A DNA stretch of 64,000 nt, taken from the NCBI RefSeq assembly GCF_030268965.1, contig NZ_BSSE01000020.1, positions 81,361 to 145,360 of the forward strand, in the 5' to 3' direction. A program made the translations under genes and the position numbers. Below are positions 44,144 through 51,901 of the stretch, one piece after another (within the stretch, counting starts at the first letter, position 1; the number at the start of each line of letters is the position of its first letter). Under the pieces are notes generated by a model that was not told where the DNA came from, searched no databases, and was given only the letters and a program-made list of their open reading frames with translations. The DNA comes from Microtetraspora sp. NBRC 16547. GTDB lineage: Bacteria; Actinomycetota; Actinomycetes; Streptosporangiales; Streptosporangiaceae.

Positions 44144-44949
44144 TGTCCTCCTTGTGGCGGCATTTCGACGGCGCCACGGTCGTCGACCTCGCGCAGCCGA
44201 TGCGTACGGGCATGCCCCAGTCGCCGAACCATCCGCGGTTCCGGATGGTCATCGAGCGCAGGCACGGCGACGTCGTCCGCGAGGACGGCGGCTCGGCCGC
44301 CAACGAGGTCATCCTCACCGGCGGGCACGTCGGCACGCACGTCGACGCCCTCGGGCACGTCTCCCAGGACGGCTACGTGCACGGCGAGGTCGAGGCGGCC
44401 GGCATCCAGTCGCACCAAGGCCTGTCCAGGTACGGCATCGAGACCTTCGCGCCGTACGTCGGGCGGGGCGTGCTGCTCGACGTGGCCGCCGTGCACGGCG
44501 TGGACGTGCTGCCGCCCGGCTACGAGGTGACGCCGGACGACCTGGAGGCCGCGCGGCGCAGGGCGGACGTGCGGATCGAGCGCGGGGACGCCGTACTGAT
44601 CGGCACCGGCTGGTCGCGCGAGTGGGACCGGCCGAGCCGGTTCGTCGGCGACGAGGGCGGGGTGCCAGGCCCCGGCCCGGAGGCGGCCCGCTGGCTGGTG
44701 GACCACGGCGTCGCGGTGGCCGGAGGCGAGACGATCGCCTTCGAGCGCATCGCGCCCGGTCGCGGCCACGCCACGCTGCCCGTGCACCGGATCCTGCTCG
44801 TGGAGGCGGGCGTGCACATCGTCGAGACGATGCGCCTGACCGAGCTGCTCCGCCTCGGGGCCCCCGAATTCCTGCTGGTGCTGAACCCGCTGCCCGTCGT
44901 GGGGGCCACCGGCGCGCCGGTGCGGCCGCTCGCGGTGCTCGCGGCATGA
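44143..44949 (+). CDS. Cyclase-family metal-dependent hydrolase (kynurenine formamidase-like)
   Basis: 268 aa. The metal motif H-x-G-T-H-x-D-x3-H is present as GGHVGTHVDALGH. This family includes bacterial kynurenine formamidase, isatin hydrolase and several cyclic-amide hydrolases. ATG 44143 overlaps the CoA-transferase stop by one base, and its stop overlaps the MmgE/PrpD start by 4 bases. With the hydantoinase-like enzyme it gives the island two hydrolases able to open C-N rings or formamides. Confidence 0.88.
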   Translation: MSSLWRHFDGATVVDLAQPMRTGMPQSPNHPRFRMVIERRHGDVVREDGGSAANEVILTGGHVGTHVDALGHVSQDGYVHGEVEAAGIQSHQGLSRYGIETFAPYVGRGVLLDVAAVHGVDVLPPGYEVTPDDLEAARRRADVRIERGDAVLIGTGWSREWDRPSRFVGDEGGVPGPGPEAARWLVDHGVAVAGGETIAFERIAPGRGHATLPVHRILLVEAGVHIVETMRLTELLRLGAPEFLLVLNPLPVVGATGAPVRPLAVLAA

Positions 44950-46376
44950 CCCCGCGCCACGCGAACCTCGTCTCGGCTCTGGCCGAATTCGCCGCCGCCG
45001 CCCGCGATGGCCTGCCGGACCACGTCGTCGCGGACGTGAAGGGACGGGTGCTCGACACTTTCGGCAACTGCCTCGCCGCCCAGGAGCTCACCGGCGAGGC
45101 CGAGCCGCACGAGGCGGTGCTGCGGATGGCGGAGCGGTGGGGCGGCGCCGGGGAGTCCTCGGTCGTCGGCCGCGGAGTGTCCCTCCCCGCGCCCTCCGCC
45201 GCGCTGGTCAACGGCACGCTCGCGCACGCCCTGGACTTCGACGACACCCACCTGCCCTCCGTGCTGCATCCGTCGGCGTCCGTCGTGCCCGCCACGCTGG
45301 CCGTCGCGGAGGCCAGGGGCGCGTCCGGCGCCGAGCTGTGCCGGGCCGTGGCGGTCGGCGACGAGATCACCAACCGGCTGGGGATGGCGTCCTACATCCC
45401 CGAGCTGCGCAACTCGCTCTTCTTCGAGAAGGGCTGGCACGCCACGTCGATCTGCGGGACGGTCGGCGCCGCCGCCGGGTCGGCCCTGCTGATGGGTCTT
45501 TCCGCGGACGGCATCGCCCACGCCATGGGCATCGCGGCCAGCATGAGCGCGGGCGTCATCGAGGCGAACCGCACCGGTGGCACGGTGAAACGGGTGCACT
45601 GCGGCTGGGCCGCCCACGCGGGCGTCGTCGCCGCCACCATGGCCGCCGAGGGGGTGACCGGCCCGCCGACGGTGTTCGAAGGGCGGTTCGGCTTTTTCGA
45701 GGCGTTCCTCGACGGGCGCTACGACAAGGACGCGATCACCGACGGGCTCGGCGAGCGGTGGGAACTGTTGCGCACGGTGTACAAGCCCTATCCCTCGAAC
45801 CATTTCACCCATCCCGGCATCGACGCCGCCCTCGCCCTGCGCGCCCAGGGGCTGCGGCCCGAGGACGTGGCGGAGATCGAGCTCGGCGTGGCCGCCGCGC
45901 CGCTGCGCACGATCGGCGAGCCGTACGAGGAGAAGGTGCGGCCGCGCACGCCGTACCACGCCAAGTTCTCCGGGCCGTACACCGTGGCCAGCGCCCTGAT
46001 CGGGGGCGGCGGCCTCGGCCTGCACCTCGACGACTTCACCGAGTCCGCCTTCCGCGACGAGCGGAGGCTGGCGCTGGCCGCCAAGGTGCGCGTCGTGGCC
46101 GACGAGCAGTGCGGCGAGGAGTTCCCCTTGGCCCTCTCCGCCGTGCTCCGGGTCCGCACGCTGGACGGCGGCAGCCTGGAGCACCGCGTCCATTCCTCGC
46201 GCGGCGGCCCCGAGCACCCGCTGACGTTCGACGAGCTGCGGACGAAGTACGCGCTCAACGCCTGCCGCGTGCTGCCGGCCGAGGCGGCCGAGGCGCTCGC
46301 GAGCGAGGTGCGCCGGCTCGCGGAGCGCGGCAGCGTGGCCGGCCTCCTCGGCACCGCCCTGATCCCGCGCGAGTGA
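44946..46376 (+). CDS. MmgE/PrpD family protein (first copy)
   Basis: 476 aa. Family blocks: HALDFDDTHLPSVLHPSASV, GIAASMSAGVIEANRTGGTV, and VYKPYPSNHFTHPGIDAALAL, with KVRPRTPYHAKFSGPYTVA. Characterised members include 2-methylcitrate dehydratase, cis-aconitate decarboxylase and iminodisuccinate epimerase; the reaction here is not known. It starts at ATG 44946 inside the cyclase stop and ends the plus-strand operon before a strong hairpin. Confidence 0.9.
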   Translation: MTPRHANLVSALAEFAAAARDGLPDHVVADVKGRVLDTFGNCLAAQELTGEAEPHEAVLRMAERWGGAGESSVVGRGVSLPAPSAALVNGTLAHALDFDDTHLPSVLHPSASVVPATLAVAEARGASGAELCRAVAVGDEITNRLGMASYIPELRNSLFFEKGWHATSICGTVGAAAGSALLMGLSADGIAHAMGIAASMSAGVIEANRTGGTVKRVHCGWAAHAGVVAATMAAEGVTGPPTVFEGRFGFFEAFLDGRYDKDAITDGLGERWELLRTVYKPYPSNHFTHPGIDAALALRAQGLRPEDVAEIELGVAAAPLRTIGEPYEEKVRPRTPYHAKFSGPYTVASALIGGGGLGLHLDDFTESAFRDERRLALAAKVRVVADEQCGEEFPLALSAVLRVRTLDGGSLEHRVHSSRGGPEHPLTFDELRTKYALNACRVLPAEAAEALASEVRRLAERGSVAGLLGTALIPRE

Positions 46377-46389
46377 GCGCATGCGGGAA

Positions 46390-46415
46390 GCCCTCCCGGC
46401 CGAACCCGGGAGGGC
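46390..46415. terminator. Bidirectional terminator between the MmgE/PrpD and cupin genes
   Basis: GCCCTCCCGG (46390-46399) and CCGGGAGGGC (46406-46415) form a perfect 10-bp stem with a 6-base loop. It lies 14 bases after the MmgE/PrpD stop and 20 bases beyond the cupin gene end. Confidence 0.8.
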
Positions 46416-46435
46416 ACTTCCGCGCCTGTCGGAGA

Positions 46436-47203
46436 TCAGCCGCCGGTACGGGCCCAGCGGCGGACGAGGACCCGTCCGGGCAGGTCGGGGAACGGCTCGC
46501 CTACCGGCACGAACGCCCAGGCCCGCGCGTCGACGAAGACCACGTCGAACCCACCCGAGGCGAACCCAACCGCGCCTGACCCACCCGCATCCAACCCGCC
46601 CGCGCCTGACCCACCCGAGGCACCCTCGGGCAGCCGTCCGGGGAGCTCCGCGACGGAGTCGAGCAGCACCGAGCCGCCCTGATCGGCTGCCCGATCGGCT
46701 GCGTGGCCGGCTGTGTGGCCGGCTGTGTGGCCGGTTGTGCCCGTGTGGCCGGTTGTGCCCGTGTGGCCGGCTGTGTGGCCGGTTGTGCCCGTGTGGCCGG
46801 TTGCGTGCGTGTGGCCGGCGGTCCCGTGGTGACCGCCGGCTGCGGGCCCATTCCGCCAGACCGGCGGGCCGGAGAACCAGGCGACGGCCAGGCAGCCCGC
46901 GTCGCCCGCGAAGCTGTCGGTCCTGCTCGCCCCGGCGGGCAGGTACATGTACGCGCCGGCCGGGTAGGCCGTCCCGCTGACCGAGATCTCGCCGCCGAAC
47001 ACCACGAACTCCTCGGCGGAGGTGTAGTGGCCGGTGCCCGGCCTGGTCCACCCCGGAGGGAACCGGACCAGCGACACGGAGGCGCGGGTGGCCGCGTCGG
47101 CGTGCAGCCGTACCAGCCGGACGGCCGAGGACGACGACGGCATGGTCACGTCGGTCCACGGCAGGCCGGGGGCGTCGATCTCGACCACGCGGGCGGCCGC
47201 CAT
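46436..47203 (-). CDS. Cupin-like protein with expanded His-rich repeats
   Basis: 255 aa from ATG 47203. The first half is a cupin (VRLVRLHADAAT, then RPGTGHYTSAEEFVVFGGEI and YMYLPAGASR), similar to ChrR-like cupins. A 120-bp repeat then encodes about 40 residues of Thr-Gly-His-Thr/Ala units, and a second Gly-rich repeat follows at about residues 193-215. The cupin metal histidine in GTGHYTSAEEF is intact. It is the last gene of the minus-strand operon. Its ATG overlaps the stop of an 11-codon ORF (TGATG) and has no Shine-Dalgarno of its own, so translation is probably coupled. Confidence 0.75.
   Translation of the reverse strand: MAAARVVEIDAPGLPWTDVTMPSSSSAVRLVRLHADAATRASVSLVRFPPGWTRPGTGHYTSAEEFVVFGGEISVSGTAYPAGAYMYLPAGASRTDSFAGDAGCLAVAWFSGPPVWRNGPAAGGHHGTAGHTHATGHTGTTGHTAGHTGTTGHTGTTGHTAGHTAGHAADRAADQGGSVLLDSVAELPGRLPEGASGGSGAGGLDAGGSGAVGFASGGFDVVFVDARAWAFVPVGEPFPDLPGRVLVRRWARTGG
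46701..46818 (-). repeat. GTGTGGCCGG-based tandem repeat in the cupin gene
   Basis: About eight copies of GTGTGGCCGG, separated by CT, TT or TTGTGCCC spacers, giving 12- and 18-bp periods. In frame it encodes Gly-His-Thr-rich sequence. Confidence 0.85.
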
Positions 47204-47238
47204 CAGTGCCGCGCCTCGGGCGGGGCGGTGACGCTCAT
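47203..47238 (-). CDS. 11-codon ORF bridging the lyase and cupin genes
   Basis: MSVTAPPEARH. AGGAGG lies 5 bases before its ATG, which overlaps the CitE-like stop (ATGA). Its own TGA overlaps the cupin ATG (TGATG). It is probably a translational coupling leader or the relic of a lost gene, not a functional enzyme. Confidence 0.45.
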   Translation of the reverse strand: MSVTAPPEARH

Positions 47239-48062
47239 CGTGCCCTCCTGAGGATCCGGCGTGCCTGGCGCACGATCGCCTCGTCGACCATGCGCCCGGC
47301 GGAGTCGAGGAGCACCCCCGCCCCCGACGTCTCGAAGCGGTCCACGAGGTCGCGGGCCCGGGCGACCTCCTCGGCCGCCGGGGTGAAGACCTCGTTGACC
47401 ACCGCGATCTGCGCCGGGTGGACGCAGGCCCGGCCGACATAGCCGAGCCGGGCCAGCGCGAGCGTCGATTCCCGCAGTGCGTCGAGGTCGCGGAAGTCGG
47501 TGGAGACGGGAGCGACCGGCGGGTCGATGCCCGCGGCGGCCGAGGCCAGCACCACCTGGGAGCGCACCCAGAGCAGCTCCCGCTCGTCGGGGCCGAGGGT
47601 GATGCCCGTGTCCGCGCGCAGGTCGGCCTCGCCGACCTGGAGCCGGGCCACGCGCGGGGCCGCCGCGATCTCCGGGGCACGCAGTACGGCGGCGGCCGAC
47701 TCCAGGAGCGGGACGACCGGCAGCGTGTCCGCGCCGAGGGAGGTCAGCAGGGCGTCGGTCTCGGCGAGCTCGTCCGCAGTCTCGACCTTGGCGAGGACCA
47801 GCCCGGCCAGCGCGGGAACGGCGGCGACGGCCCGCACGTCGGCCGCGCGCAGGTCGCCGGGGTTGACCCGGACCCAGATCTCCACCGGGCCCGGATCGGC
47901 CGTCCGCAGCCAGCCGGCCACCGCCTCCCTGGCCGCGTCCTTCCCGGCGGGCGGCACCGCGTCCTCCAGGTCGACGATCAGGGCGTCCGCGCCCCGGCCG
48001 AGCGCCTTGGCGAGCTTCTCCGGCGCGTCGCCCGGCACGTACAGGTGGGAGCGGGCGCTCAT
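47235..48062 (-). CDS. HpcH/HpaI aldolase, CitE-like CoA ester lyase
   Basis: Cleaves a 3-hydroxyacyl-CoA such as malyl-, methylmalyl- or citramalyl-CoA into acetyl- or propionyl-CoA and a keto acid. 275 aa. Family blocks: SHLYVPGDAPEKLAKAL, ADALIVDLEDAVPPAGKDAA with the metal region, VRVNPGDLRAADV, LLESAAAV, and the Mg-ligand Glu/Asp area LQVGEADLRADTG. GYVGRACVHPAQI is near the C-terminus. The ATG overlaps the acyl-CoA dehydrogenase stop (TGATG). Its place in the operon suggests the last carbon-carbon cleavage. Confidence 0.9.
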   Translation of the reverse strand: MSARSHLYVPGDAPEKLAKALGRGADALIVDLEDAVPPAGKDAAREAVAGWLRTADPGPVEIWVRVNPGDLRAADVRAVAAVPALAGLVLAKVETADELAETDALLTSLGADTLPVVPLLESAAAVLRAPEIAAAPRVARLQVGEADLRADTGITLGPDERELLWVRSQVVLASAAAGIDPPVAPVSTDFRDLDALRESTLALARLGYVGRACVHPAQIAVVNEVFTPAAEEVARARDLVDRFETSGAGVLLDSAGRMVDEAIVRQARRILRRAR

Positions 48063-49228
48063 CAGGCCCACCCGACCTTCGCGTCGCCGCGGGTGAGGGA
48101 TTTGGCCACGATGGTGCGCAGCACATCGTTGGTGCCCTCGCCGATGCTCATCAGGACCGCGTCGCGGTAGAGCCGCTCCACCTCGTACTCGGTGGAGTAG
48201 CCGTACCCTCCGTGGACTTTCAGCGCGTCGATGGCGGCCTGCAGCGCCACCTCCGAACAGAAGATCTTGGCCATGCCGGTCTGCGCGTCGGCCCGGCCGC
48301 GCCGTACCTGGTCCGCCGCCCAGTACGCCATGAGCCGGGCGGCCTGGAGCGTCGTGGCCAGCGAGGCGATCTGGAGCTGGACCGCCTGGAAGTCGGCGAT
48401 GAGCCGTCCGAACGCCTTGCGCTGCCGGGAGTAGGCCAGCGCCTCGTCGTAGGCGCGCTGCGCGATGCCGACCGACCGGGAGGCGATGTTGACCCGGCCC
48501 CATTCGAGCGCGGACAGCGCCTGCTGCATGCCCCGGCCCTCGACGCCGCCGAGCAGGTTGGCCGCGGGGACCCGAACGTCGTCGAGCACGATCTCGCAGG
48601 ACTCGGTGCCCTTGTAGCCCAGCTTCGGGATGTCCTTGGTGACCTGGTATCCGGGGGTGTCGGCGTCGATGAGCAGGATGCTCATCCCGCGGTGCGCCGG
48701 GCTCGCGGCGGGATCGGTCTTGACCAGCACCGGCAGCGGGTCGGCGTGCCTGGCGTTGGTGATCCAGGTCTTGGAGCCGTTGACGACGTAATAGTCGCCG
48801 TCGCGGCGGGCGACCGTCCTGATGCCCTGCAGGTCGGTGCCCGCGTCGGGCTCGGTGAGGCCGATCCCGGTGCGCCGCGCGCCGGTGGCCAACTCGGGGA
48901 GGTAGCGCTCCTTCTGCTCCTCCGTGCCGTGCGTCGCGATCATCCGGCAGGCCAGCGAGTGGCTGCCGAGGATCCCGGCCACGCCCATCCAGCCGCGCGA
49001 GATCTCCTCGAAGACGAGCGCGAAGGAGACCGGGTCCAGGTCGAGCCCTCCGTAGCTCTCCGGGATGGTGACGCCGAACAGGCCGAGCTGCCGGAAGCCC
49101 TCGACGATCTCCGTCGGGTAGCGGCCCGAGTGCTCCCAGTCCCGGGCGACGGGCACGATCTCCCTGTCGACGAACGCGCGCAGCAGCGCGCGGAACTCAC
49201 GCTGGTCGTCGTTCAACTCGAAGTCCAC
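48062..49228 (-). CDS. Acyl-CoA dehydrogenase
   Basis: FAD-dependent alpha,beta-dehydrogenation of an acyl-CoA, 388 aa. GIGLTEPDAGTDLQGIRT and WITNARHADPL are FAD/substrate segments. The catalytic base region is HGGYGYSTEYEVERLYRDA, where a Glu (in the E-Y-E-V part) is in the position of the usual catalytic Glu. The C-terminal IGEGTNDVLRTIVAKSL is typical. GTG 49228 has AGAGGTGA upstream and begins 3 bases after the DUF35 gene. Confidence 0.94.
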   Translation of the reverse strand: MDFELNDDQREFRALLRAFVDREIVPVARDWEHSGRYPTEIVEGFRQLGLFGVTIPESYGGLDLDPVSFALVFEEISRGWMGVAGILGSHSLACRMIATHGTEEQKERYLPELATGARRTGIGLTEPDAGTDLQGIRTVARRDGDYYVVNGSKTWITNARHADPLPVLVKTDPAASPAHRGMSILLIDADTPGYQVTKDIPKLGYKGTESCEIVLDDVRVPAANLLGGVEGRGMQQALSALEWGRVNIASRSVGIAQRAYDEALAYSRQRKAFGRLIADFQAVQLQIASLATTLQAARLMAYWAADQVRRGRADAQTGMAKIFCSEVALQAAIDALKVHGGYGYSTEYEVERLYRDAVLMSIGEGTNDVLRTIVAKSLTRGDAKVGWA

Positions 49229-49231
49229 GGG

Positions 49232-49666
49232 TCACCTCTCGGAGGGTACGAAGACGGGCAGGGCGCGCCCGTCGGGCAGCGGGCGCCAGTCGAGGCGGAG
49301 CGGGTCGCCGCCGCCCACCTGGTACGGATCGTCGGCGACCACGTTGCTGAGCAGCAGCACACCCTCGGCCAACCGGACCCGCGCCACGACGTAGGGCGGG
49401 GTGAAGCCGGGCATCGCCCGCTCGACCACGGTGCACGCGTCGACCTCGGCCGCGCCCGACGCCTCGGTCCAGCCGAGGTCGCGGGCGGAGCCGCACGCGG
49501 TGCACAGCGCGCGCGGCGGGTGCTGCGCGTGCCCGCAGGCGCCGCAGCGCTGAACGAGCAGGACGCGCCGCCGGGTGGCCTCCCACCACGGCTCGGTCAC
49601 CTCGTCGGGCTCGGGCACCTCTCCACTCACCGGCCCGCTCACCGGTCCGCTCACCGGCCCACTCAC
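49232..49666 (-). CDS. DUF35 (Zn-ribbon/OB-fold) protein, partner of the thiolase-like protein
   Basis: About 144 aa from GTG 49666. The first 16 residues are four Val-Ser-Gly-Pro/Glu units made by a 12-bp repeat, and any of those GTGs could start translation. The zinc ribbon is C-x2-C-x10-C-x2-C (RCGACGHAQHPPRALCTACG), and the OB fold follows (TVVERAMPGFTPPYVVARVR). DUF35 proteins form complexes with thiolase-like aldolases in steroid side-chain degradation and with thiolases in archaea. The GTG overlaps the thiolase-like stop. Confidence 0.88.
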   Translation of the reverse strand: MSGPVSGPVSGPVSGEVPEPDEVTEPWWEATRRRVLLVQRCGACGHAQHPPRALCTACGSARDLGWTEASGAAEVDACTVVERAMPGFTPPYVVARVRLAEGVLLLSNVVADDPYQVGGGDPLRLDWRPLPDGRALPVFVPSER

Positions 49667-49671
49667 CGGTC
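49624..49671 (-). repeat. 12-bp tandem repeat spanning the thiolase stop / DUF35 start junction
   Basis: Four units of CRCTCACCGGYC (plus-strand reading). Each contains CGGTGAG on the coding strand: a TGA stop in the thiolase frame and a GTG start in the DUF35 frame. The real stop falls in the upstream-most unit. Confidence 0.85.
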
Positions 49672-50967
49672 CACCCCCAGCAGGACGGTCGCGTGCGTGG
49701 ACAGGATCCCGCCGGTGCCGTGCGCGAGCGCGATCTCCGCGCCGGGCACCTGCCGCGCGCCGCACTCGCCGCGCAGCTGCCGTACGGCCTCGACCAGCAG
49801 CAGCACGCCGTACTGGCCCGGGTGGCAGTAGGACAGGCCGCCGCCTGAGGTGTCGAGCGGGAAGTCGCCGCCGGGCCGGATCCGGCCTCCGGCGATCCAG
49901 TCGAGCGTTTCGCCCCGGCCGCAGAAGCCGAGCGCCTCCAGCGTGAGCACGACGGTGATGGTGAAGGAGTCGTAGACCTCCGCGACGTCCACGTCGCCCG
50001 GGGTGAGCCCCGCCCGGGCGAAGGCGGCCCGGCCGGACTCGACCGCGCCGGTCACGGTGAGGTCGTCGACGGCGGTCATCGACGTGTTGGTGGTGCACTC
50101 GCCGTAACCGAGCACCCGTACCGGGGGTTTGGGCAGGTCGCGGGCTCGGTCGAGAGAGGTGAGCACGACCGCCCCTCCCCCGTCGGTCACCAGGCAGCAG
50201 TCGGCCGTGGTCAGCGGGGTCGACGCCATGGGGGCGGCGAGCACGTCGGCGGCGGTCAACGGCCCCGCGCCGTGCCGGAAGGCCGCCGGGTTGAGCAGCG
50301 CCCATTCGCGGGCGGCCACCGCGACCTCGGCCAGCGCCTCGCGGCTCCCGCCGTACCGGTGGAGGTACTGCTGGGCGGCCATCGCGTAGTAGGAGATGGG
50401 ATAGAGCGGCCCGTAGGGCGTCTCGAACTGCGCCTCCGGCGTGTGCGTCTCGACCACCCCGGCCAGCGAGCGGGACCGGGCGGAGCGCTGGTTGGAGGCG
50501 TAGGAGATGACGACCGTCCCGCACTGGCCGGCCTCGATGGCCTGCGCGGCGCGGGCGACGTACATCTCGAACGCGGATCCGCCGGCGAAGGTGGAGTCGG
50601 TCCAGGACGGGCGCAGGCCGAGGTAGTCGGCCACCTGCGTCGCGGAGAACCGGGACACGCCCGTGGTGGCCAGCCCGTCGATGTCGGCGAGGGTGAGACC
50701 GGCGTCCTCGATCGCCCGGCCGATCGCCTGGGCCTGCAGGCCCAGGATCGACCTGCCGGTGACGCCGAGGTCGCTCTCGGCGGCTCCGACGATCGCCACT
50801 CCCGTGCTCGTCGGGCGGGTCGCGGCGCCGGTGGCCCCGCCGCTCACGACACCGCCGCTCACGACACCGCCCCTCACGACACCGCCCCTCACGACACCGC
50901 CCCTCACGACACCGCCCCTCACGACACCGCCCCTCACGACACCGCCCCTCACGACACCGCCGCTCAC
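49663..50967 (-). CDS. Thiolase-like protein lacking the active-site cysteines (Ltp2-type aldolase candidate)
   Basis: About 434 aa from GTG 50967, of which about the first 40 residues are a repeat-coded Gly-Gly-Val-Val-Arg array. The conserved thiolase fold begins at [12 protein letters not shown], near residue 53. Where thiolases carry the nucleophilic Cys, this has [19 protein letters not shown], with no Cys. The second active-site Cys position near the C-terminus is in [18 protein letters not shown], also without Cys. His in SYCHPGQYG is kept. Together with the DUF35 partner next door this resembles steroid-type retro-aldolases more than a true thiolase. The stop overlaps the DUF35 start. 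Confidence 0.85.
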
Positions 50968-50975
50968 GACACCGC
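50841..50975 (-). repeat. Nine 15-bp tandem repeats at the hydratase stop / thiolase-like start junction
   Basis: Nine units of CSCTCACGACACCGC (plus-strand reading), six of them identical. On the coding strand each unit reads GCGGTGTCGTGA plus GGG/GCG. That copies the Val-Ser-stop end of the hydratase together with the overlapping GTG start of the thiolase-like gene. The array lengthens the thiolase-like N-terminus in frame. Confidence 0.9.
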
Positions 50976-51392
50976 CTCGGCGCGCAGGACGACCTCGGCC
51001 CCGGCGGGCTCGACCGCCACCCGCCGCGGCTCGCCGCCGTCGACGACGACGATCCGCTGCTCGACCCGGAGCGTGTCACCGGCGACCGCGATGACCCGTC
51101 CGGTGCAGCGGACCGTCTCGCCCGCGAACACGAGGTTCTTGAACCGGAAGTGCAGGCGGCGCACGACGGCGCGGGGGCCGAGCCAGTCCTGGAGCTGCTC
51201 GGCGAGCAGCGCGCCGAAGACCTGCCCGTCCACGACCGGCGCGGGCAGCCGCCGCTTCGCCAGGTAGTCGGCGTCATAGTGCAGCCGGTGCCAGTCCCAG
51301 GTGGCGCCGGCGTAGGCGACCATGTCGCGCAGCTCGATCGTCCGCTCCAGGGGCGTGACCTCGGAGCCGACCGTCACCTCCGGACCGGTCAC
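50964..51392 (-). CDS. MaoC-like hotdog hydratase, catalytic subunit
   Basis: 142 aa. The hydratase motif D-x4-H is present in [15 protein letters not shown] (Asp and the second His). [20 protein letters not shown] is the hotdog helix. It overlaps the FAS1-like gene upstream by 4 bases (GTGA), and its stop lies in the 15-bp repeat array. The two adjacent hotdog proteins probably form a heteromeric (R)- or (S)-enoyl-CoA hydratase, as in the ChsH1-ChsH2 type. Confidence 0.82.
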
Positions 51393-51901
51393 GGCTCCTC
51401 CTCCGGCGCGACGTGGACGGCGACGTAGATGATGGTCTCCTCGTTCGTGGCGAGCAGTCGGCCGTGCTGGTTGGTGTAGGTGGCGACCGAGGAGACGACG
51501 AGCATCTCCTGCCCGGCGGAGGTGCGGCGCTCAGTGACGCCGTCGAGCCGCCAGGCCGCGGTGATCACGTCGTCCGGCCGGACCGGCTCGTGGAAGGTGT
51601 AGGTGTTCCCGCCGCGGACCTTCCGGCTGCCAGGGATCTCAATGTGCCAGTCGTGCCCCGCGTAGCCGTCGGCGTCGGGCGGCTGGTCGGCGTACTGGTT
51701 GGTCTCGCAGATCAGCGTGGGCGGCGCGATGACGCCGTCGTACCCGTGCCCGCGGGCGTACGCGTCGTCGGTGTAGAGCGGGTTGTCGTCGCCGACCGCG
51801 CGGGCGAAGTAGCGGATGGCGGCCCGGCCCAGCTCCTCGGGGGCGGTGTAGGAGACCTCCCTGCCGACGAGGGCGCGGATCTCCTCGGTCATCAGGCTCA
51901 C
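51389..51901 (-). CDS. FAS1-like/MaoC N-terminal hotdog dehydratase subunit
   Basis: 170 aa from GTG 51901, overlapping the Rid gene stop (GTGA); ATG 51892 is also possible. Blocks: [51 protein letters not shown] and [15 protein letters not shown], all typical of the MaoC-dehydratase N-terminal (non-catalytic or substrate-binding) domain. It pairs with the next gene. Confidence 0.82.

Noticed and set aside
44520..47159. 879-codon minus-strand open frame
   Set aside because: It is the shadow of the cyclase and MmgE/PrpD genes. The real minus-strand gene there is the cupin in another frame.
50841..50975. Possible CRISPR array (regular 15-bp units)
   Set aside because: Units are directly adjacent with no unique spacers, in frame inside a gene, and too short for CRISPR repeats.
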